A DNA stretch of 64,000 bases from Candidatus Raymondbacteria bacterium RIFOXYA2_FULL_49_16 (GCA_001789205.1 MFYT01000008.1:127738-191737); one strand, 5' to 3'. Positions 53,352 through 61,822 are shown, counted from the first letter of the stretch. Made by a program: numbers and translations. Notes: a model not told the origin generated them from the letters alone.

Positions 53352-55814
53352 TTATACCGCCTCCGTCTCTTTCTGCGGGGCATAGTCGGGAACCAGGTCT
53401 TTCAGATAATACCTGATCTGCGCATTTGACAGGTCGAACAGGTTGTCCCTGATTCTCAACGCTTTTTCCAGAAATTGCGCATCGCGGTCTTCCGCCTTGT
53501 TGATCACCATGATCTTCTCATGATTTGTCGTGACCGCGCCTTCGAGGTCTGTCAGCAATTCCTCGTATAATTTTTCACCAGGCCTCAGGCCCGTATACTG
53601 CACATCAATATCAACTTCCGGAATATATCCATTAAACTCAATGAGCCTGTATGCCAGGTTTTTTATTTTGACTGGTTCTCCCATTTTGAGAATAAAAATC
53701 TCCCCGCCCCTGCTCATGGCGCCCGCTTGCAATACCAGCTGTGCAGCCTCGGGTATGGACATGAAAAATCGCCTGATTTCCGGGTCTGTGATGTAGACCG
53801 GGCCTCCTCTGTCGATTTGACGCTGAAATAGGGGTATGACCGAGCCTCGCGATCCCAATACATTGCCAAAACGGACCGCCATGCACTTCATGGCACCCTG
53901 ATCAAAGGCCTTGAACATGATCATTTCGGCCAGCCGTTTTGTGGCGCCCATGATATTCGTGGATTTGACCGCTTTGTCCGTTGATATCATGACAAAGCGC
54001 TCTACACCGTTGTTCTGCGCGGCAGTAAGCACATTCATTGTGCCAAAGACATTGTTCTGCACCGCCTCGTGCGGATGGACCTCCATGAGCGGCACATGCT
54101 TGTAGGCGGCCGAATGCAGCACTACTTGCGGCCTGAATTTGCTGAAAAAAATGTCCATTCTGTCGCTGTTTCTGATATCGCCGATAAGCACTTGGAGTGG
54201 GACCGTGACCCCTGTTTCGCGTAAATCGGTCTCAATTTCGTAGAGCAGGGTCTCGTCTTTATCGAGCAGGAGCAATTCCTCGGGGTTGAAACGCACTATC
54301 TGGCGCACCAGTTCTGATCCAATGGATCCGCCCGCGCCAGTAATCATGATCCTTTTGCCTGAAAATTGGGCCTCGATTTTTTTATGATCGAGTTCCACGG
54401 TCTCACGGCCCAGCAGATCGACAATGCTTATCTCTTTTATCCGCTTTGTGGAAATCTTGCCCGTAATATAGTCGGCGGCGCTGGGAACGTTCCGTATGCT
54501 GCATTTGAACTGGGCGCGCATTTTTGTAAGTATGGCGGTCTGGTTCTGGTCGAGTTTATCATAGGTATTTATAAGGACCGTGACTCCCTTGCTTTCAATA
54601 AGGCCAGGCAGTTCGGTAAATGTGCCCAACACCTTTTTCGCATGTATGCGCACGCCTATCTTCCGCGCATCAGAATCGATAAATCCCAGAAGGTCGTAGG
54701 CAAGATCGGGATTTTGCCTGAGTTCGCGATAGAGGCGTTCCGCTTTATCGCCCGCGCCCAGAATAAGCGCCCGCTCCCTGCTTTTTGGCACAATGGGCGC
54801 ATAAATTTCGCGCAAAAGCCGGAGCGAAAGGCGCTGGCCCGACAAGAGCATGAGTGAGATGACAAAATCGATGCCCACCACGCTTGTGGGGAATGAATTG
54901 TCGAGAAAAAAGTATTCCATGAGCACCATGGTGAGTGCAGACAAAAAGAGGGCCTTGAAAATGCCGACCACGTCCCTGATACTGACATAGCGCAGATATC
55001 CTTCGAGCTGGCCAAAATAGGCGAGAGAGACCAGCTTTATCATGATTACCAGGGGTATGGTGCGCTTGAGTTTTCCTATGTAAAAAATCGGGATATCCCA
55101 GGCAAACCTGAGCAGATAGGCAAGAATATAGGCAATGACCAGTAAAATAATAATGGCGGCAATAATAATGGCCCGCCGGTTTTTAACGGCTTTTTCGCGC
55201 ACATAGCCGCTTTCGTTTGTTATCACCGACAGCAGCGTGAGCAGTATAATACGCAGGTCGTAGGTGAATGACCTGCGCTGCATATAGGCCAGATCGTACG
55301 ATGCTTTTTTGGGAATAAGCACTGTGCGGTGGTATTCCTCTATCTCTTCCGCAGTGCCCGCGATTTCTTCCTCGTCGCGGTGGTAGATGGTTGCGGGACT
55401 GGTGATGCCGGGCTTTAGTATCAGCAGTTCTTTTTGCTCTTCAGTATAAAATTTCACCAGGTCTGGAATCTCGGGCCGCGGGCCCACAAAGGACATTGTT
55501 CCCCAGAAAACATTGAAAAGCTGAGGGACTTCATCGAGTTTTGTCTGGCGCAATATAAGGCCAATTGAGGTGATCCTGGAATCGTCCTTTGCCGTGACCA
55601 TTGGACCGCTTGCCGCAGTGCTGACCATTGTCCGAAACTTGAAAATCCTGAAAAATACCCCCTCTTTTCCCACCCTTTTCTGACGAAAAAAGACAGGTCC
55701 AGAAGAGGTGAGTTTTATTAATCCGGCAATGATAATAATGACTGGAGAAAGGATGACAATACCCAGAAGGGAAAAAAAAAGGTCGAACAGGCGTTTTAAA
55801 AAGGCGTAGAACAT
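53352..55814 (-). CDS. Fusion: monotopic phosphoglycosyl transferase + FlaA1/PglF-type dehydratase
   Basis: 820 residues. Residues 1-200 are a PglC/WcaJ-core phosphoglycosyl transferase: re-entrant hydrophobic helix, FFRQKRVGKEGVFFRIFKFRTM, LRQTKLDEVPQLFNV, SFVGPRPEIPDLV. Residues 205-330 hold about four membrane helices. From about 350 to the end is a CapD/FlaA1/PglF-type enzyme: regulatory Rossmann domain (ALILGAGDKAERLYRELR), NAD motif TGAGGSIGSELVRQI, catalytic region ISTDKAVKSTNIMGATKRLAE. One chain would thus make UDP-4-keto-6-deoxy-HexNAc and also move a HexNAc-phosphate to undecaprenyl phosphate. The intermediate amination comes from the next gene. The ATG at 55814 has only a weak ribosome site. 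Confidence 0.9.
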   Translation of the reverse strand: MFYAFLKRLFDLFFSLLGIVILSPVIIIIAGLIKLTSSGPVFFRQKRVGKEGVFFRIFKFRTMVSTAASGPMVTAKDDSRITSIGLILRQTKLDEVPQLFNVFWGTMSFVGPRPEIPDLVKFYTEEQKELLILKPGITSPATIYHRDEEEIAGTAEEIEEYHRTVLIPKKASYDLAYMQRRSFTYDLRIILLTLLSVITNESGYVREKAVKNRRAIIIAAIIILLVIAYILAYLLRFAWDIPIFYIGKLKRTIPLVIMIKLVSLAYFGQLEGYLRYVSIRDVVGIFKALFLSALTMVLMEYFFLDNSFPTSVVGIDFVISLMLLSGQRLSLRLLREIYAPIVPKSRERALILGAGDKAERLYRELRQNPDLAYDLLGFIDSDARKIGVRIHAKKVLGTFTELPGLIESKGVTVLINTYDKLDQNQTAILTKMRAQFKCSIRNVPSAADYITGKISTKRIKEISIVDLLGRETVELDHKKIEAQFSGKRIMITGAGGSIGSELVRQIVRFNPEELLLLDKDETLLYEIETDLRETGVTVPLQVLIGDIRNSDRMDIFFSKFRPQVVLHSAAYKHVPLMEVHPHEAVQNNVFGTMNVLTAAQNNGVERFVMISTDKAVKSTNIMGATKRLAEMIMFKAFDQGAMKCMAVRFGNVLGSRGSVIPLFQRQIDRGGPVYITDPEIRRFFMSIPEAAQLVLQAGAMSRGGEIFILKMGEPVKIKNLAYRLIEFNGYIPEVDIDVQYTGLRPGEKLYEELLTDLEGAVTTNHEKIMVINKAEDRDAQFLEKALRIRDNLFDLSNAQIRYYLKDLVPDYAPQKETEAV

Positions 55815-55841
55815 GCTTCACGTAATATAATAAAGACCAGG

Positions 55842-55922
55842 GACTAGGGACTAGGGACTAGGGACTGAAAGGCAAAACAGGAGCGAGGATCGAGACTAAA
55901 GGCAGGAATGAGGAAAGAGGAG
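55842..55922. repeat. ACTAGG / AACGAGG simple repeat, copy 2
   Basis: Starts with four CAGGGACTAG-type units (GGGACTA repeated) and continues GAGCGAGGATCGAGACTAAAGG. It fills most of the 144-base gap. A further ACTAGG at about 55955 supplies the TAG stop of the next gene. Confidence 0.75.
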
Positions 55923-55958
55923 CAGCAAAGAAAGAGAAAAACAATGCCAAAGAAGGGA

Positions 55959-57857
55959 CTAGGCAGCGGGAAGAGCGAATTTTTTCAGGAATTCCAGATG
56001 ACGAGAGGCCTCACGCTCATTGATCCTTCCATGCGTGGGCAGATTAATCACCTCCCTGCAGGCCCTTTCTGATTCAGGGCACATGCCGATCTTGTACCCA
56101 AAACGTTCCATATCTATGCCTTTGGGATGCAAGGGAATTTCGAACCATGAGCCGATTTCATAGCCTTTGCGCAATGCGCGCTGAAGCACCTGGTCCTTGT
56201 TTGCCACACGCACCGGATACCTGAGAATAACATTATCAGCATGAGGCTGCTTTTTGAGAGGCTTGAAACCAGCCAAAAGCAGTTCCTTATCGTAAAAAGC
56301 TGTGATCTTTTTTCTATGCGCCAGAAGCGCGCCTAGTGCCCGGGTATTCTTTTCACCCTCGGTAATCTGCGACTTGGCCATTTTTTTCAGATACTCCCGT
56401 GGCATTGTTCCTGCAAATTCCTCGTTGGACGAAGACCCAACCGCAAGGCCAAGTTTTGTAAGCGCACGATATGCCTGGGTAATAAGGGCATTGGTTTTGG
56501 GGTTTACCAGCAGATTGTAGGCCTTTATCTGCGCGGCAATGCGCAATTCTTCAGATAAAGATGGTATGGCAGCAGCGGCATGAATAGCAGAGACACGATC
56601 GAGTAGTGATCCCCCCTCTCCCCCTTTATTAAGGGGGGAATCATTAACCAGTAAAATCCCTCCGAGGCCAGTGGAAAACGGCTTGTTCCATTGACCTGAG
56701 AAGAATGATCCGAGGCCAAAGGTTCCACAGAGACGGCCTTTGTATGTTGAACCAAAGGCATGGCAGCAATCTTCGATAAGCGGCATATTGTTGGCCTGCG
56801 CCCATGCAAGAATTTGGTCCATGTCTTGCGCTATACCATAGGTGTGTTGGAGAATAAGGCACGAGGCACGAGGCACGAGGCGCAAGGCAAGTCTTGATGG
56901 ATCAATATTGTACGTCTCAGGGTCAATGTCAATATACTGGCACTTTGCTCCGAGGAACAGGGGAGCAGAGGGAACCATGACGCAGGTATAGCCGGACATG
57001 AGGATAGTACTACCAGGACCAATGCCCATGGCTTTGAGCAGCGCGTATAGGCCAATGCGGCCTTTGGACCAGAGAGTAACGCTGGCTGGTGAGACATTGA
57101 AAAATTGGGACAATGCGTCAATCATGACCTCACCCCCTTCCCCTGTGAGGAGAGGGGAGAAAGATTGACGAAGCAATTTCTTACGATATTCGTGCATAGA
57201 ATTGCCATGATACATAAATTCGTGGTGCAACATGAAGCCAGTGTGCGTATAAAAGGCGTTTGAGCGGGAATCGTTCGCAGCTGTTACAACCTTATATACG
57301 CCCTGATAGCCATGATCTTGAAAAAAACACTCAAGACGCTGTACAAGTTTTTTGCCAATGCCTTTGCCCTGGGCACTGTCTGAGACTGCAATGGAGAGGA
57401 GTTCGGACCTCACCCCCCTCCCCCTCTCCTGCGAGGAGAGGGGAGAAAAATCCCCCCTGCCCCTCTTCTCCTGCTTGATCCCCCCCTGCCCCCCCTTTTT
57501 AAGGGGGGCGTCCTTTGCATAGAATAAAGTTTCAAATACCTTACGAACTGTGCCTGAAGAGAAAAGGCTTGGGATAATAGCAATACCAAGAGAAAAACAA
57601 TGATGGGTTAGAACATGCATATAGCATTTTCGTATATCCAGGGTACCAGAGACAAAACCAATGACTTCGCCTTGTTCATTGCGCTCGATTAAAACACAGC
57701 TATTTGGCGCCGCTGCAATGCCTTTGTACAGGCGAGAAAGAAAACCCTGACCCAGAGAAGAGAGAAAGCCAGCGGGTATGCCCTGAATGTGCAGAACAGC
57801 TATGGCTTTAAAATCTTTGGATGATAACGTCAATTTCATTGGCAACACATGGTTCAC
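55959..57857 (-). CDS. Fusion: GNAT acetyltransferase + DegT/DnrJ aminotransferase, with in-frame repeat elements
   Basis: 632 residues from GTG 57857, overlapping the wecB stop by 4 bases; ATG 57839 is an alternative. Residues 1-230 are a GNAT domain (acetyl-CoA loop QGKGIGKKLVQ, then NAFYTHTGF). From about 245 on is a PLP aminotransferase: SGYTCVMVPSA, LIEDCCHAFGSTYKG with the PLP-binding Asp, and GQWNKPFSTGLGG with the PLP Lys. Together they could aminate a 4-keto sugar and N-acetylate it. Four palindromic elements lie inside the frame (see 56609, 57128, 57407, 57478). One pair sits just before a GNAT beta strand, adding about 35 residues. Whether the enzyme still folds is unknown. The stop codon lies in an ACTAGG repeat. 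Confidence 0.85.
   Translation of the reverse strand: MNHVLPMKLTLSSKDFKAIAVLHIQGIPAGFLSSLGQGFLSRLYKGIAAAPNSCVLIERNEQGEVIGFVSGTLDIRKCYMHVLTHHCFSLGIAIIPSLFSSGTVRKVFETLFYAKDAPLKKGGQGGIKQEKRGRGDFSPLSSQERGRGVRSELLSIAVSDSAQGKGIGKKLVQRLECFFQDHGYQGVYKVVTAANDSRSNAFYTHTGFMLHHEFMYHGNSMHEYRKKLLRQSFSPLLTGEGGEVMIDALSQFFNVSPASVTLWSKGRIGLYALLKAMGIGPGSTILMSGYTCVMVPSAPLFLGAKCQYIDIDPETYNIDPSRLALRLVPRASCLILQHTYGIAQDMDQILAWAQANNMPLIEDCCHAFGSTYKGRLCGTFGLGSFFSGQWNKPFSTGLGGILLVNDSPLNKGGEGGSLLDRVSAIHAAAAIPSLSEELRIAAQIKAYNLLVNPKTNALITQAYRALTKLGLAVGSSSNEEFAGTMPREYLKKMAKSQITEGEKNTRALGALLAHRKKITAFYDKELLLAGFKPLKKQPHADNVILRYPVRVANKDQVLQRALRKGYEIGSWFEIPLHPKGIDMERFGYKIGMCPESERACREVINLPTHGRINEREASRHLEFLKKFALPAA
56609..56643. 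repeat. GC-rich palindromic element, type 1 (copy A, inside the aminotransferase domain)
   Basis: Minus-strand reading gives DSPLNKGGEGGS with CCCCCCTT...AAGGGGG arms. It adds about a dozen codons in the loop after GGILLVN without breaking the frame. Confidence 0.8.
56855..56890. repeat. GCACGAGG repeat inside the aminotransferase coding region
   Basis: Four GCACGAGG/GCGCAAGG units, minus-strand product LALRLVPRASCLIL. The length agrees with the family, so the repeat has replaced or converted coding sequence rather than adding to it, or resembles it by chance. Confidence 0.5.
57128..57163. repeat. GC-rich palindromic element, type 2 (copy B, between GNAT and aminotransferase)
   Basis: CCTCACCCCC...GAGGAGAGGGGAGAAAG; minus-strand product SFSPLLTGEGGEV, forming the linker between the two domains. 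Confidence 0.78.
57407..57452. repeat. GC-rich palindromic element, type 2 (copy C, inside the GNAT domain)
   Basis: Nearly identical DNA to copy B but read one base out of phase: the minus-strand product is DFSPLSSQERGRGVR. The type 2 element is therefore open in two frames. Confidence 0.78.
57478..57512. repeat. GC-rich palindromic element, type 1 (copy D, inside the GNAT domain)
   Basis: Minus-strand product DAPLKKGGQGGI with GGGGGGATC at its end. A short remnant (CCCCCCTGCCCC) between copies D and C suggests repeated insertion at one spot. Confidence 0.8.
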
Positions 57858-58984
57858 TTCAATAAACTGTTAAAAATAGCCAAAATGCGCTGACTTGCCT
57901 TGCCATCGCCATACGGGTTTATGGCTGCGGCCATTCTATTATATTCGTCTTTGTTCTCAAGAAGCAATCTGACATTCGCGATAATTGTCTCCTTGTTTGC
58001 ACCAACAAGTTTTGCCGTGTTTGCTTGAACAGCCTCTGGACGCTCGGTTGTGGTGCGCATGACCAGGACCGGCTTTCCCAGACTAGGCGCTTCTTCCTGC
58101 ACGCCCCCTGAATCAGTGAGTATGAGATATGACTTTTCCATTAAAAAAACAAATTCAGGATATCCCAGGGGCGGCAGCAATTTTACGTTTGGCACATTGC
58201 CGATTATTTCGAACACGGGTTTTTGCACATTGGGATTCAGGTGCACAGGATACAAAAACAGACATTCAGGATGCAGGGCGGCAAGCTCGCGTATGGCCAG
58301 GCAGATTTCCCTAAAACCAGTCCCGAAATTCTCCCGCCTATGGCCAGTGATTAAAACCATTTTTGAAAGATCAGCGGGCAAACCCAGGCCGGTGAGTTTT
58401 TCCATGAGCTCTGGGCCATGCGTCTTGTTTTTTTCCCGCATATATAAAAGAGCGTCAATCGCCGTGTTGCCTGTTACGTGGATTTTTTCGGGCCCTACAT
58501 TTTCCCTGAGCAAATTTTGCCTGGCCCATTTGGTGGGCGCCAAATGCAGGTCTGCCACGCATGCAGCCACTCTCCTGTTTATCTCCTCGGGAAAGGGCGA
58601 ATACTTGTCCCCTGTGCGCAGGCCTGCCTCAATGTGCGCTACCTTTATATTATTATAATACGCGGCAAGCGAGGCTGCCATGACAGTCGTGGTATCGCCC
58701 TGCACAAAGATCCAGTCTGGCTTTTCCCTGGCCAATAGGTCGTTTACGCTGTTGATAATGCGGCCCGTAAGCGATGCCAGGGTCTGGTTTTCCTGCATAA
58801 GGTTGAGGTCAAAATCGGGCTTTATTGAAAAAATATTGAGCATTTGATCGAGAAGCTGCCTGTGCTGGCCAGTAACACAGACTTGCACGGAAAATGGGGC
58901 GCCATGGGCCCGGAAGGCAGCGATAACCGGCGCGAGCTTAATTACCTCGGGACGGGTGCCGAGAACAAAAAGGAGATTTGCCAT
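57854..58984 (-). CDS. wecB: UDP-N-acetylglucosamine 2-epimerase (non-hydrolysing)
   Basis: 376 residues, standard length. Makes UDP-ManNAc from UDP-GlcNAc. Motifs: LGTRPEVIKLAPVI, TGQHRQLLDQML, VQGDTTTVMAASLAA, HIEAGLRTGDKYSPFPEEINRR, ITGHRRENFG and DSGGVQEEAPSLGKPVLVMR. No element insertions are visible in it, unlike its neighbours. It might instead work on a different HexNAc in the same glycan. Confidence 0.96.
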   Translation of the reverse strand: MANLLFVLGTRPEVIKLAPVIAAFRAHGAPFSVQVCVTGQHRQLLDQMLNIFSIKPDFDLNLMQENQTLASLTGRIINSVNDLLAREKPDWIFVQGDTTTVMAASLAAYYNNIKVAHIEAGLRTGDKYSPFPEEINRRVAACVADLHLAPTKWARQNLLRENVGPEKIHVTGNTAIDALLYMREKNKTHGPELMEKLTGLGLPADLSKMVLITGHRRENFGTGFREICLAIRELAALHPECLFLYPVHLNPNVQKPVFEIIGNVPNVKLLPPLGYPEFVFLMEKSYLILTDSGGVQEEAPSLGKPVLVMRTTTERPEAVQANTAKLVGANKETIIANVRLLLENKDEYNRMAAAINPYGDGKASQRILAIFNSLLK

Positions 58985-59004
58985 TCGTTAAAGATAATAT
59001 ACAA

Positions 59005-59170
59005 AAGGGACTAGGGACTAGGTAAGAGGGACTAGGAAAGGCAAAAAAACAGGAACGAGGAACGAGACTAAAGGCAGGAAAAAGGATCGAGGCACGAGGA
59101 ACGAGACTGGAGGCAGGGACTAGGTGCAAGGAAGAGGAAGGCGAAACAAGAACGAGGAAAGGCAAAATTA
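59005..59170. repeat. ACTAGG / AACGAGG simple repeat, copy 3 (longest)
   Basis: About 165 bases mixing GGGACTAGG, AACGAGGAACGAGACTAAAGGCAGG and GGCACGAGG words. It occupies almost the whole 212-base gap between wecB and the glycosyltransferase, leaving no obvious promoter. Confidence 0.8.
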
Positions 59171-59196
59171 AGACCAGGCTGACCAGGCAATAAAAA

Positions 59197-60357
59197 TCAG
59201 GACTTGTTCGCGTATGTTTTGAGCCAGAGCTGGACGATTTTTGCATCGTCAAAATGGCTCGCAATGCGCTGATAGCCTGATTGGCCGAATTTTTGTTGCA
59301 AGGATTGGTCGAGGACCAGCTGCGCAAGGCGCTGGTTAAGCACATCCTGGTCTTCCAGTGGCACAAGAAAACCTGTTTCCTGATCAATGACCAACTCGTT
59401 TGTACCAAGAACATTTGTGGCAACCACAGGTTTTTTCAAAGCCATGGCTTCCATAAGACCCCGCGGAATGCCCTCTTTTTCAGAGGTCAGAACAACTATA
59501 TCAGCCTTGTTTATAAGCGCATGAACATGGGGGGTATAGATTATTGAAACGTGGCTGGCCAGACCTTTGGATTTGATTAGGCTATTGAGCTTTTCTTCAA
59601 GATAGCCTTTGCCAGCGATAATGCAGGTTGCATGGATGTTTTGTGAAATGAGATACTCCATGGCAGCAATGACCTTTTCCAGGCGCTTCACAGGTTCGAG
59701 ACGGGCAATGCAAAGAATGATCCCCCCCTGCCCCCCCTTAGAAAGGGGGGTATCTATGTCAAAGCACAGAGTTAACTCTGAGGTATAGTTTCTGGCATTT
59801 GATTCAATATCCTTGATGCTGACACCATTGCCTTCGAAGATAACCGGGCATTTGATGCTTTTTATGTTTTTCAGCTGTTCGTAATCGTATTTATTTTGAG
59901 AAAAAAGAATATGCCGGATTTTAGAAAACAATACTTCGATGCCCTTATATATCGCATAGCTCAGCGACTTTTGGCCTTTAAAAAAAGGCAAACCATGATA
60001 GGTATGGCAAATGAGCGGAACACCGGCCAGTTTTGCGGCAATGGCCCCTACTATGCCGGCTTTTGCCGTATGGGTATGCACAACATCAAAACGTTCTTTA
60101 CGTATAAAGCGATATAGTTTGACCACAGCAATGAGGTCTTTAATCGGCCGTATGGTCCGGGGAATGTCAATGTGGGTGAATGTACCTTTTGCTTTCCGCT
60201 GTTCGTCCGGATCTTCAAACGAGGATGCAACATGAAGGTCTATGCCTGGTGTTTGCGCCAATAGCGACAGTTTGGAATCAAGTATGGTAATTACACTCTG
60301 GTATGATGTGACGAGTTTAAGAAGCTTAATTTTGGACTGCTCCGGTGTTAGTTGCAT
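59197..60357 (-). CDS. Glycosyltransferase family 4 with an in-frame palindromic element
   Basis: 386 residues from ATG 60357 (MQLTPEQ), with AAGGAG 9 bases upstream. GT-B fold: HTHTAKAGIVGAIAAKLAGVPLICHTYHGL, FEGNGVSIKDIE, LCIARLEPVKRLEKVI, then the EX7E motif EKEGIPRGLMEAMALKKPVVATNVLGTNELV. It resembles the GT4 sugar transferases of O-antigen/Pgl pathways. A type 1 element inserts DTPLSKGGQGGI between residues just before the conserved LCIARLEP strand (59719-59755). Probably extends the lipid-linked sugar made by the two fusion enzymes, by context. Confidence 0.9.
   Translation of the reverse strand: MQLTPEQSKIKLLKLVTSYQSVITILDSKLSLLAQTPGIDLHVASSFEDPDEQRKAKGTFTHIDIPRTIRPIKDLIAVVKLYRFIRKERFDVVHTHTAKAGIVGAIAAKLAGVPLICHTYHGLPFFKGQKSLSYAIYKGIEVLFSKIRHILFSQNKYDYEQLKNIKSIKCPVIFEGNGVSIKDIESNARNYTSELTLCFDIDTPLSKGGQGGIILCIARLEPVKRLEKVIAAMEYLISQNIHATCIIAGKGYLEEKLNSLIKSKGLASHVSIIYTPHVHALINKADIVVLTSEKEGIPRGLMEAMALKKPVVATNVLGTNELVIDQETGFLVPLEDQDVLNQRLAQLVLDQSLQQKFGQSGYQRIASHFDDAKIVQLWLKTYANKS
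59719..59755. repeat. GC-rich palindromic element, type 1 (copy E, inside the GT4 gene)
   Basis: GATACCCCCC...AAGGGGGG on the minus strand, 36 bases = 12 codons, flanked by GATA/GATC. Same core as copies A and D, in a third location in the glycan genes. Confidence 0.8.
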
Positions 60358-60402
60358 GCATGACTTCTCCTTGTTATGGGAATGTAAGGCACGCATGCGT
60401 TG

Positions 60403-61610
60403 CTACCTGAGACTCAATAAAAATTTTCTGACATGCAGATGTTGAACGCCTTTGTATGTTCCGCCGACCGCCTCGTCCATAGAAACGACTATTTTCGGAA
60501 AATTGTCATCAATTTTCAGTAGATTGCCAAACTCACGATCACGGGTCGAATCGTCAGGTATCTGGTATGCCACCTGTATATATATGCGTTCACCGCCGCG
60601 AAGCGCAACGAAATCAATTTCATAATTTCTACCCTGTCCGACATATACATCATATCCGGCAATACAAAGGTGAAGATACACAATATTTTCCAGCACTTTT
60701 TCAATATCATTTGCATTGTACCCGACAAGTGAATGCCGCAATCCCAAATCTTCAAAGTAATATTTCTCATTCACCTCAAATATTTTTTTGCCTTTGATAT
60801 CTATTCGAGGCACCTTAAAAAGAAAAAAGGCGGAACAGAGGTAGGAAAGGTAATTCAATACTACAACGGGTGATATCCCTGTTTTCTGCGACTTCAGGAA
60901 ATCACTGATTTTTTTCGCAGATACGAGGTTGCCGATATTATCCGCAACATAGAGAACCAGCCGCTCAAGAAAAGCCACATCCCTGATCCTGTGCCTGGCC
61001 ACAATATCCTTAAAAAGGATTGTCGCGTACATGTTTTTTAAATAGTCGTATAGTACCCTTTCATCGTCCTTTGGAAGGTTGATAAGATATGGCAGGCCGC
61101 CATAGCGGACATACCGTATAAATGAATCATTCGAATCCTTCAAACCGTGGAATTGCAGATGCTCTGCATACGATAGCCCGAATATTTTCCGCTCAATATA
61201 CCGTCCGGAAAGATGATGGGCCACTTCGCTGGCGAACATCGCGGCATTGCTTCCTGTACAGTAAATATCATACTTGCCGGTTGCAGCAAAACTCCGCAAC
61301 GCGGATTCAAAACCTTTTATATCCTGGATCTCATCGATGAACAATGCTTGGCAGCCCTTGCCGCCCTTCTGGCTTTCCACATACTTAATGAGCAATGGCG
61401 CGCATCCGTGATAGGTCCGAATTGATGCTCTTCCTTGTTGATATAAATGACCTTTACCTTTGGATTTTGTTTGCGAATGTCGTCGATCAGCTGGTATACC
61501 ATATAGCTTTTACCAACGCGGCGTTGACCGACAATGACTTTAATAAGGTCTGTACCCTGGTACGGCCTAATGGCATTCAGGTACAGCGCCCTTGGTATAT
61601 ATTTGGTCAT
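60403..61610 (-). pseudogene. AAA_14/DUF4143-type ATPase, split by one frameshift
   Basis: The N-terminal frame (61610 to about 61396) has MTKYIPRALYLNAIRPYQG, Walker A GQRRVGKSYMV and VKVIYINKEE. The C-terminal frame (61395 to 60403) continues LLIKYVESQKGGKG, Walker B ALFIDEIQDI, SGRYIERKIFGLSYAEHLQFHG, and the nuclease-like DUF4143 domain (YVGQGRNYEIDFVALRGGERIYIQVAY). Adding one base after CA at 61396 joins the frames seamlessly, so a single-base deletion (real or a sequencing error) is responsible. Joined length would be about 402 residues. Family members are nearly ubiquitous stand-alone ATPases of unknown role. Confidence 0.85.
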
Positions 61611-61695
61611 ATCACATTTAAGTATAGGTAAAACATACAGCGCTAATCAATTTTATTTTAATCATAACTAAAACAGATCAAACCTTTAGAAGAAA

Positions 61696-61740
61696 AGGAA
61701 CGAGGCGCGAGGATCGAGACTAAACGAAGGGACTAGGGAT
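61696..61740. repeat. ACTAGG / AACGAGG simple repeat, copy 4
   Basis: AACGAGGCGCGAGGATCGAGACTAAACGAAGGGACTAGGGA, with words GATCGAGACTAAA shared exactly with copy 2. It supplies the stop codon of the 29-residue open frame. Confidence 0.72.
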
Positions 61741-61822
61741 CATCTTCCTCATCATCTGATTCTTCGACTTCCGCGGCCACAGGCCTTGAGAAAAGCATCA
61801 AAAACAAAAAGGGCAGAAGCAT
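61733..61822 (-). CDS. Putative 29-residue secreted acidic peptide or gene remnant
   Basis: ATG 61822 reads MLLPFLFLMLFSRPVAAEVE then ESDDEEDDP and stop. It looks like a clean signal peptide (AxA site at VAAE) followed by an acidic tail, ending in the repeat tract. It may be the surviving 5' end of a larger exported-protein gene, or a chance open frame. No ribosome site is strong. Confidence 0.3.
   Translation of the reverse strand: MLLPFLFLMLFSRPVAAEVEESDDEEDDP

Noticed and set aside
56525-57857. CRISPR array from the spaced GC-rich repeats
   Set aside because: Copies are of two types, unevenly spaced, inside coding sequence, and not separated by equal spacers.
53246-59170. CRISPR-like tandem repeats in the gaps
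   Set aside because: The units are 6-9 bases, degenerate and continuous with no spacers.
58938-59423. Open frame of 161 residues rich in LVPRAS repeats, minus strand
   Set aside because: It is the translation of the ACTAGG / AACGAGG tract and of the shifted glycosyltransferase end, without domain or ribosome site.
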